A stretch of 64,000 nt of DNA from CALAMC01 sp964459465 (GTDB lineage: Bacteria; Zixibacteria; MSB-5A5; GN15; PGXB01): the NCBI GenBank assembly GCA_964459465.1, contig CAYWLR010000017.1, positions 1 through 64,000 of the forward strand, in the 5' to 3' direction. Both the position numbers and the translations under genes were made by a program. Shown piece after piece: positions 34,529 through 43,001 of the stretch. The notes under the pieces are model-generated. The model was not told where the DNA came from. It searched no databases and saw nothing but the letters and a program-made list of their open reading frames with translations. The first letter of the stretch is position 1. Each line of letters opens with the position of its first letter.

Positions 34529-34693
34529 ATGTTCATCGGATTGATTCTCGTCATCGCCGGAGTTTTGCTGCTACTGACGCGGGCCAACGTTATTCCCGGA
34601 AACATATGGGATTATGCTCTGCCGATTATTCTGATCGCCATCGGCGCCCGCCTGTTATTCACCAACCGCCGCAAGAACTTCCATATCGAATAG
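34529..34693 (+). CDS. 54-residue LiaF-like membrane peptide
   Basis: Small gene with GGGAGG 4 nt before the ATG. Two hydrophobic segments (FIGLILVIAGVLLLLTRANV and ALPIIIL-like IILIAIGARLLF) surround IPGNIWDY, then a basic tail (TNRRKNFHIE). The layout matches the LiaI/LiaF-type transmembrane region and the gene at 13881. The BlaI repressor starts 1 nt after its stop, so the two are co-transcribed. Confidence 0.7.
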   Translation: MFIGLILVIAGVLLLLTRANVIPGNIWDYALPIILIAIGARLLFTNRRKNFHIE

Positions 34694-34694
34694 C

Positions 34695-35069
34695 ATGAAA
34701 CCGCAGGTTATCCTTCACCCGGCACGACCCGGGCTGGAGAAATTCATGGGCGGCCTGGAGGCGAAAGTGATGGATATCGTCTGGGCCAATAAAAACCTGA
34801 CCGTCAAACGGGCCCATTACTTTCTTTCCAAAGAGCGCACTTACGCCTATACCACGGTCATGACCATCATGAATCGCCTCGTGAAAAAAAACTTCCTGAC
34901 CCGCGAAAAAGTCAGCCATTCATATCAGTATGCCGCGGTCATGCGTCGCGAGGAGTTTATTGACTATGCCATCGCAGAAACGATCGTGTCGCTAAAAGCT
35001 GACTTCCCCGTCGCCTGGGACAAAGCCCTGTCGACCTCCAAAGCCGCGAAAAAAGGCGGCAAGCGTTAA
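34695..35069 (+). CDS. BlaI/MecI-family transcriptional repressor
   Basis: 124 residues. The winged-helix domain is clear: LEAKVMDIVWANKNLTVKRA, then YAYTTVMTIMNRLVKKNFL (recognition helix), then the wing REKVSHSYQYAAVM. A dimerising C-terminal helix and a basic tail (KAAKKGGKR) complete it. Classical BlaI represses beta-lactamase genes and is inactivated by the BlaR1 protease. No BlaR1-type metalloprotease gene is next to it, so the signal is unknown. Confidence 0.85.
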   Translation: MKPQVILHPARPGLEKFMGGLEAKVMDIVWANKNLTVKRAHYFLSKERTYAYTTVMTIMNRLVKKNFLTREKVSHSYQYAAVMRREEFIDYAIAETIVSLKADFPVAWDKALSTSKAAKKGGKR

Positions 35070-35121
35070 TCGTCATTAAGACCGGCTTCATATCCGGCCG
35101 CAGGGTGTCGATATATTCAAT

Positions 35122-35886
35122 ATGAAGCATGTAATTTCCGCATTCATAATGCTGGTTATGGTACCGCCTGTCCACGCCGGTAATCAGGTGACGACATCGT
35201 TTCACGGAATTACGTTCGTAACCCCTCCCGGCTGGACAGTGGAATCGATCGACGAAGACCAAATAATGGTCCGAACCGACTTGCCGGATCGCCCGGAAAT
35301 ATCGATACGCCGTTTCATTCTTGCCAAAAACAAACAGATTAGATCCCGTGACGAAATGATTGCCGCCGTCAAAGGCCTGTTCTCCGAACTGGGAATAACA
35401 TCGGAAACCGATATTGCCCTCGAATACAATAATAGTAAAACGGTCATGTTTAATACGGCCTGCCATGTCCGGACCGTCGCTGACGATAAATCATATTTTT
35501 TCATGATCAAGGGTCTATTCTGCAACGACCACCGGCATGGACAGACACTGTATTTGCTGGAATACAAAGACGCGGCGGCGCCGGATGCACCGTTGGCCGC
35601 AAATCTTGAACGGCTGTTCGAATCGGCGTTACTTACGGAAACGGCCCTGGATGATATCTATCCGTCGGACGCCGGGCTGAATTACTTATACGTTATTATT
35701 CTAATCGGACTGGCCGCCTTTTTCTTCGCCAGAAATCGCCGCATTCAAAATTCCCGAAATCCGCTGGGAAGAAGCTCCGAGCATTTCTGGCGTTGTCCCA
35801 ATTGCCGCATGATAAATCACAACGATAAAGCGCAATGCCGTCGTTGCGGCAGCCTCCGCCCCGAACCGCAAAATATCAGGCAGTAA
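35122..35886 (+). CDS. Membrane protein with exported domain and cytoplasmic RanBP2-type zinc finger
   Basis: 254 residues: signal peptide (HVISAFIMLVMVPPVHA), an exported alpha/beta domain (to about residue 185), one transmembrane helix (LYVIILIGLAAFFFA), then a cytosolic tail. The tail holds a single Cys4 zinc finger, FWRCPNCRMINHNDKAQCRRC, with the W-x-C-x-N pattern of RanBP2 fingers. RanBP2 fingers in eukaryotes bind ubiquitin or RNA; in bacteria their partners are mostly unknown. It ends directly against the convergent epimerase gene. Confidence 0.7.
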   Translation: MKHVISAFIMLVMVPPVHAGNQVTTSFHGITFVTPPGWTVESIDEDQIMVRTDLPDRPEISIRRFILAKNKQIRSRDEMIAAVKGLFSELGITSETDIALEYNNSKTVMFNTACHVRTVADDKSYFFMIKGLFCNDHRHGQTLYLLEYKDAAAPDAPLAANLERLFESALLTETALDDIYPSDAGLNYLYVIILIGLAAFFFARNRRIQNSRNPLGRSSEHFWRCPNCRMINHNDKAQCRRCGSLRPEPQNIRQ

Positions 35887-36282
35887 TCACTCTTCCTTTA
35901 GTTCGATGAGAACACCGGCCGTGGACGACGGGTGCAGAAAGGCTATTTTCTTTCCGCCGGCTCCGACACGGGGTGTTTGGTCTATCAGACGATAACCCTT
36001 TTGCTTCAAGTCTTCGAGTTTTGCATCGATATCCTTGACCAAAAAAGCCAGATGGTGAATCCCCGGGCCGCGCTTGTCGAGAAACTTTTTAATCGGGCTG
36101 GCGTCGTCTGTCGGCACTAAAAGCTCAACCTTACCGCCGCTTTCGAGCCGGAAAAAAAGCGCCTTGATCTTTTGATCCGGAACTTCGGCCGTATGATCCG
36201 GGCTGACCGACAGTACTTCTGAAAATACTTTCGCCGCTTCGTTCAGATTATCCACGGCAATACCGATATGCGCCAGTTTCAT
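35887..36282 (-). CDS. mce: Methylmalonyl-CoA epimerase
   Basis: 131 residues of the vicinal-oxygen-chelate fold. It interconverts (R)- and (S)-methylmalonyl-CoA, linking carboxylase to mutase. Visible metal ligands are His5 in LAHIGIAV, the His of GIHHLAFLV and the Glu near the end (GVLIELKEE). Length is standard. It is the last gene of the propionate cluster, directly after the lipoprotein gene. Confidence 0.93.
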   Translation of the reverse strand: MKLAHIGIAVDNLNEAAKVFSEVLSVSPDHTAEVPDQKIKALFFRLESGGKVELLVPTDDASPIKKFLDKRGPGIHHLAFLVKDIDAKLEDLKQKGYRLIDQTPRVGAGGKKIAFLHPSSTAGVLIELKEE

Positions 36283-36792
36283 TTAATTCCCCCCGGAATC
36301 ATCATACTCCTCGGCCTCCCGCTCTCCGGCCTTGAAGGCTTCGTATTCGGCCTGAAGCTTGTAATACGACAGGGACGGCTTTTTCCAGCGACCGCCCTCG
36401 CGATACATCCGCACCGGGTAACCCTGCGTCGTCTCTCCTCCGGCCCGAAGTTCATATTGAATCCGGATATAGGCAATGGCCGTGTCGGCCGTAATGCTGA
36501 CACTGTCAACCGTGATAGCCTTCATGGTGTCGTACTGATAGACCATTATCTGCTCGAATGTATAATACTCGTTGAGCGAATGTTCCATCTTATAGTATTC
36601 GTGCTCGTGTTCATAAAGCACGGTTTTATCGCCCTCACGCATACGCTCGAAAAATTCGATTATATCGTGCTTGACCTGTTCTTCATCCGAACTCGCCGCA
36701 ATATTTCCGGAAGTTTTGCTCGAATCATTTTGAGCACAAGAGATCATCAATGCCGCGATGGCCGCAACACCAAACAAGTAGTTAACTTTCAT
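36283..36792 (-). CDS. Predicted lipoprotein of unknown function
   Basis: About 169 residues with a lipoprotein signal peptide (KVNYLFGVAAIAALMISC, Cys followed by Ala). The mature part (EEQVKHDIIEFFERMREGDK ... GYPVRMYREGGRWKKPSLSYY) resembles the SnoaL/NTF2-like cone fold, but this is a visual judgement. The ATG at 36792 follows GGGGTGA and overlaps the mutase stop by 11 nt. Why a lipoprotein sits between mutase and epimerase is unclear. Confidence 0.6.
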   Translation of the reverse strand: MKVNYLFGVAAIAALMISCAQNDSSKTSGNIAASSDEEQVKHDIIEFFERMREGDKTVLYEHEHEYYKMEHSLNEYYTFEQIMVYQYDTMKAITVDSVSITADTAIAYIRIQYELRAGGETTQGYPVRMYREGGRWKKPSLSYYKLQAEYEAFKAGEREAEEYDDSGGN

Positions 36793-38347
36793 GATATTCA
36801 CCCCAGATTTTCCTCATACGATCGGAGATTTCCCCGACCGTGGCATATTTTTCCACGGCCGTTATTACCGCCGGGACAATACTATCTGTTCCGCGGGCGG
36901 CCCGCTCCAGTTCATGCAAGGAATTTATGACCATGTCGTTATTTCGTCCCTGCTTTAATCTTTTCAATTTCTCGATCTGGATTCTTTCCAGATCGGGGTC
37001 CACCCTTAATATATCGGTCGGACCGGTTGGGTCGGAAATAAATTTATTCACCCCGACGATAACCGTTTCCCCGTTTTCTATCATCTTTTGATGTTTATAC
37101 GCCGATTTGGCGATTTCATCCTTGAAATACCCGGATTCGACACATTTGATCGCCCCGCCCCGCTTGTCGATTTCATCCATGAGGGCAATAATTTTTAATT
37201 CCAGCTGGTCTGTCAAATATTCTACCAGATATGACCCGCCCAGCGGGTCGGCCGAGTCGGCCACGCCCGATTCAAAGGCCAGCACCTGCTGGGTGCGCAA
37301 AGCGATTTCGGCCGATTTTTCGGTCGGCAAAGCCAACGCCTCATCGTACGAATTCGTATGCAGCGACTGCGTCCCGCCCAAAATCGCCGCCAGCGCCTGC
37401 ATGGCCGTGCGAACGATATTGTTTTCCGGCTGCTGGGCGGTCAAAGTCGAGCCGCCTGTCTGTGTATGAAATCGCAATAGCAGAGAACGTTCTGATTTGG
37501 CGTGGTACTCGTTCTTGAGAATTTTGGCCCAGATGCGCCGCGCAGCCCGAAACTTGGCCGTTTCTTCGAAAATATTACTGTGAGCCGCGAAGAAAAACGA
37601 CAACCGGGGCGCGAAATCGTCGATGTCGAGTCCCGCCGACAAAGCGCTTTCGACGTAGGCCTTGGCATCGGAAAGCGTAAAAGCTATCTCCTGTGCGGCC
37701 GTCGAGCCGGCTTCACGGATATGATATCCCGATATGGAAATCGTATTGAATTTCGGCAAATGGTCCTTGGCATAGGCGAAAATATCGGTGATGATGCGCA
37801 TCGACGGTTCCGGCGGAAATATATAGGTCTTGCGGGCGATAAATTCCTTGAGAATATCATTTTGTATCGTACCCGATATTTTTTCCGGTGCCACCCCCTG
37901 CTTTTTGGCCACCGCAATATACATCGCCAGTAAAATCACGGCCGTGGAGTTGATGGTCATCGACGTGGAAACTTCACCCAGAGGAATTTTATCGAACAGG
38001 GTTTCCATATCGGCCAATGAATCTATCGCCACGCCGGTCCGGCCGACTTCGCCGCGTGCCATAGGGTGGTCGCTGTCATAGCCGATTTGCGTGGCCAAAT
38101 CGAAGGCCACCGAAAGCCCGGTCTGGCCCTTGTCCAATAAATAGCGGAAACGACGATTCGTTTCCTCGGCCGTCCCGAAACCGGCATACTGCCGCATCGT
38201 CCAGAGCCGTCCGCGGTACATATCAGGATAGATGCCTCGCGTGTATGGATATTGTCCCGGACGACCGGGATCCAAACCATCCGATAAGGCGTCATCGGCA
38301 ACTATCGGGATCTTTATGCCCGACGTCGTTTCTTTGGAATCATCCAC
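36782..38347 (-). CDS. Methylmalonyl-CoA mutase catalytic subunit (first copy)
   Basis: 521 residues, the TIM-barrel substrate-binding half of a B12 mutase, without its own cobalamin domain. It matches the split type in which the B12 domain is a separate protein (here at 45043). Methylmalonyl-CoA-type active-site residues are in place: Tyr54 in WTMRQYAGF and Arg184 in PSMRIITDI. Other motifs are SISGYHIREAGSTA and LRFHTQTGGSTLTAQQPENN. It converts methylmalonyl-CoA to succinyl-CoA. It directly follows the biotin carrier gene (no gap). Confidence 0.9.
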   Translation of the reverse strand: MDDSKETTSGIKIPIVADDALSDGLDPGRPGQYPYTRGIYPDMYRGRLWTMRQYAGFGTAEETNRRFRYLLDKGQTGLSVAFDLATQIGYDSDHPMARGEVGRTGVAIDSLADMETLFDKIPLGEVSTSMTINSTAVILLAMYIAVAKKQGVAPEKISGTIQNDILKEFIARKTYIFPPEPSMRIITDIFAYAKDHLPKFNTISISGYHIREAGSTAAQEIAFTLSDAKAYVESALSAGLDIDDFAPRLSFFFAAHSNIFEETAKFRAARRIWAKILKNEYHAKSERSLLLRFHTQTGGSTLTAQQPENNIVRTAMQALAAILGGTQSLHTNSYDEALALPTEKSAEIALRTQQVLAFESGVADSADPLGGSYLVEYLTDQLELKIIALMDEIDKRGGAIKCVESGYFKDEIAKSAYKHQKMIENGETVIVGVNKFISDPTGPTDILRVDPDLERIQIEKLKRLKQGRNNDMVINSLHELERAARGTDSIVPAVITAVEKYATVGEISDRMRKIWGEYHES

Positions 38348-38863
38348 CTATTCCAGCTCCACCAGCTTGTCGTATCTTTCGACGGCCTGACCGGCCGCAA
38401 CAAAAACCGCCCTGACAATCCCCGCCGCCGGGGCTTTTATCATGTTTTCCATTTTCATGGCTTCGATTATGATCAGCGTCTGGTCTTTTTTGACTTCATC
38501 TCCCGGCTTGACCTCCGCGGCCAGCACCAGGCCCGGCATCGGGGTTTTTATGATTTTATCCTTGACGTCACCCGACGCGTTCCCCGCTTTCTTGCGCAAT
38601 TCGGCCAAACCGTATGCTTCCACCCGAACGTCATACTGCCGGCCCCCGATAAATACATTTAGCGTCCCGCCCGCCGGACGAACAATGATTTCCTCCGGTG
38701 ACGCTCCGAAACGCATTAAAAACCTCCCCCCGGCCAGTTTCTCCGCGATTATTTTATATTCCCCGGATTCATTAACCAGAAGATATTCATTACCGCTCGA
38801 TTGGATTTTCAGGTCATACTCTTTTTCACCGACCGTAACGATGTATCTTTCCATTTCCGCCAT
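38348..38863 (-). CDS. Biotin carboxyl carrier protein of acyl-CoA carboxylase
   Basis: 171 residues. The C-terminal biotinyl domain (about 105-171) has the acceptor Lys137 in EAMKMEN. The N-terminal half (YIVTVGEKEYDLKIQSSG ... LNVFIGGRQYDVRVEAYG) resembles the small beta-domain before the biotin domain in oxaloacetate decarboxylase and propionyl-CoA carboxylase alpha chains. It lies between the biotin carboxylase and the mutase, so it most likely serves the propionyl-CoA carboxylase encoded here. Confidence 0.88.
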   Translation of the reverse strand: MAEMERYIVTVGEKEYDLKIQSSGNEYLLVNESGEYKIIAEKLAGGRFLMRFGASPEEIIVRPAGGTLNVFIGGRQYDVRVEAYGLAELRKKAGNASGDVKDKIIKTPMPGLVLAAEVKPGDEVKKDQTLIIIEAMKMENMIKAPAAGIVRAVFVAAGQAVERYDKLVELE

Positions 38864-38874
38864 TGCCTTGTTTC

Positions 38875-40398
38875 CTACGCCAGCCGTTTGACCCCTTCAC
38901 GACGGTAATGCAGCAGCCAGTTGCTCGACGGTGATCTCTTGTCCCGTGACATATCGAGCGTATGCTTATCGCGATTCATCACTTCGTACACCAGCGCCGC
39001 CATGGCCGCCTTTTGCTCCATTTCGCTACGGTTTCCAATAAAAATTCGATTCGGAAATTCCCGGTCGATAAAATCAGTAGCATAATTCCCCTCTTGAAAT
39101 GATTTGTTCCGCATCACCGCCAGCGCAAAATCGATAGTCGTGCATACTCCCGATACGCGATATTCCTTGAGCGCCCGGATGGTTCGCTCGATGCCTTGCC
39201 GCCGGTCTTCGCCCCACACAACCAGCTTTGAAATAATCGGGTCATAATATATCGGTATTTCCGAATCCGCCACCACTCCGGCATCGAGGCGTATCCCCGG
39301 CCCGGTCGGCTCGCGATACTCATGCAATACCCCGGTCGAGGGCATAAAATTATTGGCGCTGTCTTCGGCATATATGCGGCACTCGATGGCATGACCGCGC
39401 CATTGCACGTCTTCCTGTCGGTACGATAGCGGCCGGCCCTCGGCGATACGGAACATCTCGCGCACGATATCGATGCCGGTCACCATCTCGGTTACCGGGT
39501 GTTCCACCTGAAGGCGGGTGTTGACTTCGAGAAAATAGAAATTAAGCTTGTCATCGACCAGAAATTCCACCGTCCCGGCTCCCACATAATGCGAAGCCTT
39601 GGCGATATCGACCGCGGCCCGGCCCATCCTTTCGCGTAGTTCCGGTGTCATGATCGGCGACGGCGACTCTTCGATAACTTTCTGGTGCCGCCGTTGAACC
39701 GAGCATTCGCGCTCACCCAGATGTATGACATTGCCGTGGGTATCGGCCAATATTTGTATCTCAACGTGGTGTGGCCGCTCGAAATACTTTTCGAAATAAA
39801 CGCGCCCGTCGCCGAACGCCGAACCGGCCTCGCGTATGGCCGATTCGATTGATTCGACGATATTATCACCCTCGCGGACGATACGCATGCCTTTTCCGCC
39901 GCCTCCCGCCGCCGCCTTGACCAGTATCGGAAAACCGACGCCTTTTGCCTGTTCCGCGGCTTTGGGAACGTCCTTTATATCGAAATCCGTTCCCGGCCCG
40001 ACCGGCAGTCCGGCCTTTATCGCCGTTTTGCGGGCTTCCAGCTTGTCGCCCAGAAATGCAATCGTCTCCGATTTCGGCCCGACAAAGATTATTCCATTAT
40101 CTTCGCACAATTTCGCGAATGATGCGTTCTCGGCCAGAAATCCGTAACCCGGATGCACCGCCTGCGCCCCGGATTGTAGGATGACCTCGACTATTTTATT
40201 TTGATTCAAATAGCTTTCTTTGGAAGGAGCCGGACCGACACAATACGCTTCATCGGCCAGACGAACATGCAAAGCGGTCCGGTCGCATTCGGAATAAATC
40301 GCAACCGATTTAATCCCGGCGTCCTTGCACGCCCGGATGATGCGTACCGCAATCTCCCCCCGATTGGCAACAAGAATTTTGGTGATCTTATTATTCAT
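38875..40398 (-). CDS. accC: Biotin carboxylase subunit of acyl-CoA carboxylase
   Basis: About 507 residues from the ATG at 40398; a TTG at 40419 would add seven. It carboxylates biotin on the carrier protein using ATP and bicarbonate. Motifs are ILVANRGEIAVRII, the glycine-rich ATP-grasp loop KAAAGGGGKGM, and FLEVNTRLQVEHPVTEM. No biotin domain is fused, unlike animal PCCA. Gene order indicates propionyl-CoA carboxylase. Its 5' side faces the inserted transposase and REP array, which may separate it from the promoter at 47195. Confidence 0.92.
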   Translation of the reverse strand: MNNKITKILVANRGEIAVRIIRACKDAGIKSVAIYSECDRTALHVRLADEAYCVGPAPSKESYLNQNKIVEVILQSGAQAVHPGYGFLAENASFAKLCEDNGIIFVGPKSETIAFLGDKLEARKTAIKAGLPVGPGTDFDIKDVPKAAEQAKGVGFPILVKAAAGGGGKGMRIVREGDNIVESIESAIREAGSAFGDGRVYFEKYFERPHHVEIQILADTHGNVIHLGERECSVQRRHQKVIEESPSPIMTPELRERMGRAAVDIAKASHYVGAGTVEFLVDDKLNFYFLEVNTRLQVEHPVTEMVTGIDIVREMFRIAEGRPLSYRQEDVQWRGHAIECRIYAEDSANNFMPSTGVLHEYREPTGPGIRLDAGVVADSEIPIYYDPIISKLVVWGEDRRQGIERTIRALKEYRVSGVCTTIDFALAVMRNKSFQEGNYATDFIDREFPNRIFIGNRSEMEQKAAMAALVYEVMNRDKHTLDMSRDKRSPSSNWLLHYRREGVKRLA

Positions 40399-40443
40399 AT
40401 ACAAAATAATACATATCAAGCATTAATAATGTCATTTTGAAAA

Positions 40444-40760
40444 GGTGCTCCGCCGCCTGCGGTGGGCGGCCTCTCATCGTCATCCTTATACGGTGCCCCG
40501 CCGCTTGCGGTGGGTGGCCTCTCATTGTCATCCTTATACGGTGCCCCGCCGCTTGCGGTGGGTGGCCTCTCATTGTCATCCNNNNNNNNNNNNNNNNNNN
40601 NNNNNNNNNNNNNNNNNNNNNNNNNNNNNNNNNNNNNNNNNNNNNNNNNNNNNNNNNNNNNNNNNNNNNNNNNNNNNNNNNGTCATCCTTATACGGTGCC
40701 CCGCCGCTTGCGGTGGGTGGCCTCTCATTGTCATCCTTATACGGTGCCCCGCCGCTTGCA
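40444..40760. repeat. Tandem array of 48-bp REP-like units, interrupted by an assembly gap
   Basis: Units start at 40444 (diverged), 40492, 40540, 40695 and 40743; more are hidden by the gap. Each contains a hairpin-forming core, CCCCGCCGC-TT-GCGGTGGG, with one wobble pair. Because 48 is divisible by three, the array stays open in several frames on both strands. Confidence 0.85.
40582..40681. other. Assembly gap of 100 N
   Basis: Exactly 100 undetermined bases inside the repeat array, the usual placeholder for a gap of unknown size. Confidence 0.99.
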
Positions 40761-41372
40761 TGTTCTGAATTCCAATGAAGAAAAGGTTCCGAATTCTTAT
40801 GAGCAATTGCGGTGGGACTATTCATATCAAATAAATCAATATCTATAATTCCATTTCTTGCACCAAAATAATGACTATAACTTGACCATGTCCAATCCTC
40901 CGGTTTGGCCGCTAATCCCCGAGTCACCGGATTTTTATGACAATATTCAATCTTTGTTATTATAGAATCATGATCACGGCAATTATGGTCAAAGCACCTT
41001 TTCTGCCAGAAAACAAAACGTTCTTCGTTTCTTCTTATGACCTTCAGTTCCTTTAAAATACGATTGCTGGTGGTCCTGAAATAATTTAGTATCTCTCTGG
41101 CTGATAAGGATTTTAATTCACCGATAACTCGACCGATCAAGGTCCCCTCACAAGGATAGATTAACAGGTGAACATGATTAGGCATTACAACGTATGCATA
41201 AAGTTTAAAACTATATTTCATTCTTAATTTATCAAGGGCCTTAACGAATATTAACTTCGCATTATCATCAATCAGCAGTTTCATCCTGTTGTGGCAGGAA
41301 AATGTAATGAACCTGACGGTGTTCAAATCATCATAATGTCGTAATTCGGTCATACTCTGATTTTAACCCTCC

Positions 41373-41395
41373 CCCACCGCAAGCGGCGGGGCACC
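41373..41395. repeat. Single REP element upstream of the RAYT gene
   Basis: CCCACCGCAAGCGGCGGGG followed by CACC, the reverse complement of the array core at 40492. It forms a hairpin with one A-C mismatch and an AA loop, the form recognised by RAYT enzymes. It lies 20 nt upstream of the transposase start and is inverted relative to the array. Confidence 0.8.
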
Positions 41396-41430
41396 AGATG
41401 GCAATTCGCCTATAATGCTACTTGTACCTC

Positions 41431-42981
41431 CTACAACGGGATATTCCCGTGCTTCTTCGGCGGGTTCTGGTCTTTTTTCGTTTCCAGCATCTTGAATGCC
41501 CGTACCAACCGCGGTCGCGTCTGACGCGGCGCGATGATATCATCCACATATCCCCATGAGGCCGCAATAAACGGATTGGCGAACTTTTCGCGATACTCCT
41601 CGGTCTTTTTCTCCACCGCCGCTTCGGGGTCACTATCGGCCGCGATCTCCTTGCGGAAAATAATCTCCACCGCCCCCTTGGGGCCCATCACCGCTATCTC
41701 CGCCGTCGGCCAGGCATAGTTCATGTCGCCCCGGACGTGCTTGGAGTTCATGACGTCGTACGCCCCCCCATAGGCCTTCCTCGTGATAACCGTCACCTTC
41801 GGCACCGTCGCTTCGCAGTATGCATAAAGTAATTTCGCTCCGTGCTTGATAATCCCGCCGTGCTCCTGATCGGTACCGGGCAAAAAGCCCGGAACGTCTT
41901 CGAATGTCAGAATCGGAATATTGAAAGCATCGCAAAACCGTATAAAGCGCGCCGCCTTGATCGAAGACTTTATCGATAAACACCCGGCGCGATCCATCGG
42001 TTGATTGGCGATAATCCCCACCGACCGCCCCGCCAGCCGGGCGAACCCGACAATGATATTGCTCGCGAAATCGGCATGCACTTCGAGGAACTTTCCGTTA
42101 TCCACAATCTTGCCGATGACCTCTTTCATGTCATAGGCCTTGTTCGGATTTTCCGGAACGATCGTATCCAGCGCCGGATCCTCGCGGTCCCAGGGATCAT
42201 CGGTTTCGACAAACGGCGGATCCTCCAGATTGTTCTGGGGCATATAACCCAGCAATTCTCGCAACGTGGCCAGCGCATCGGCTTCATTCTCGCAGGCGAA
42301 ATGGGCCACGCCCGATTTGGTGGCGTGCGTCACCGCCCCGCCGAGTTCTTCGGAAGTCACCACCTCGTGCGTCACGGTTTTAACCACGTTCGGCCCGGTT
42401 ACGAACATGTACGACGTATTCTTGACCATCAGAATGAAATCGGTGATGGCCGGGCTGTACACCGCGCCGCCCGCACACGGACCCATGATGACCGACAGCT
42501 GCGGAATCACCCCCGATGCCAGCGTATTGCGAAGGAATATATCGGCGTAACCGCCCAGAGAGACGACTCCCTCCTGTATGCGCGCCCCGCCCGAATCATT
42601 GATACCGATGACCGGTGCCCCGACCTTCATGGCCATATCCATAATCTTGCATATTTTTTCGGCGTGCGCCTGCGACAGAGAACCGCCGAAAACGGTGAAA
42701 TCCTGTGAAAAGACATACACGATGCGGCCGTTGATCGTCCCGCACCCCGTCACGACCCCGTCACCCAGTATCTTTTGCTCGGCCAGCCCGAAATCCGATG
42801 AACGGTGCGTCACGAACATGTCGAATTCCTCGAACGAATTCTTGTCGAGCAAAAGGTCGATTCGTTCGCGGGCGGTGAGTTTACCCTTGGCGTGCTGGTC
42901 GTCGATACGCTTCTTCCCGCCGCCCTGACGTGCCTGCTCGCGCATCTGCTCAAGCTTTTTCAATCTATCATCGAGTGACAT
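41431..42981 (-). CDS. pccB: Propionyl-CoA carboxylase carboxyltransferase (beta) subunit
   Basis: 516 residues with two crotonase-fold halves. It moves the carboxyl group from biotin to propionyl-CoA to give methylmalonyl-CoA. Motifs: NDSGGARIQEGV and MGPCAGGAVYSPA (first oxyanion hole), then ITRKAYGGAYDVM (second). The Asp in GGAYDVM is the residue found in propionyl-CoA-specific subunits such as human PCCB and Streptomyces PccB, where acetyl-CoA enzymes carry Ile. That and the mutase neighbours support propionyl-CoA as substrate. Confidence 0.92.
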   Translation of the reverse strand: MSLDDRLKKLEQMREQARQGGGKKRIDDQHAKGKLTARERIDLLLDKNSFEEFDMFVTHRSSDFGLAEQKILGDGVVTGCGTINGRIVYVFSQDFTVFGGSLSQAHAEKICKIMDMAMKVGAPVIGINDSGGARIQEGVVSLGGYADIFLRNTLASGVIPQLSVIMGPCAGGAVYSPAITDFILMVKNTSYMFVTGPNVVKTVTHEVVTSEELGGAVTHATKSGVAHFACENEADALATLRELLGYMPQNNLEDPPFVETDDPWDREDPALDTIVPENPNKAYDMKEVIGKIVDNGKFLEVHADFASNIIVGFARLAGRSVGIIANQPMDRAGCLSIKSSIKAARFIRFCDAFNIPILTFEDVPGFLPGTDQEHGGIIKHGAKLLYAYCEATVPKVTVITRKAYGGAYDVMNSKHVRGDMNYAWPTAEIAVMGPKGAVEIIFRKEIAADSDPEAAVEKKTEEYREKFANPFIAASWGYVDDIIAPRQTRPRLVRAFKMLETKKDQNPPKKHGNIPL

Positions 42982-43001
42982 AATTTCTCCGGCTCCTCGA
43001 A

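Larger units (their letters stand above)
40416..41353 (-). mobile_element. REP-associated tyrosine transposase (RAYT) with in-frame REP-array tail
   Basis: HUH/Y1-type single-strand transposase-like protein. The His-x-His motif is in VMPNHVHLLIYP and the catalytic Tyr in KIEYCHKNPVTRGL. The enzyme domain ends about residue 185; then the frame enters 48-bp repeats and reads units of ERPPTASGGAPYKDDN. The 100-N gap hides the array's length. If the gap holds whole 48-bp units, the frame closes at the TGA at 40416, 18 nt before accC. REP elements lie inverted on either side. RAYTs are mostly immobile domesticated relatives of IS200/IS605. It separates pccB from accC. Confidence 0.8.

Noticed and set aside
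40444..40760. CRISPR array
   Set aside because: The units are direct tandem copies with no unique spacers, and no cas genes are present.
40437..40848. Overlapping plus-strand frames in the 48-bp repeat array
   Set aside because: Open frames are a by-product of a repeat length divisible by three, and the N gap runs through them.
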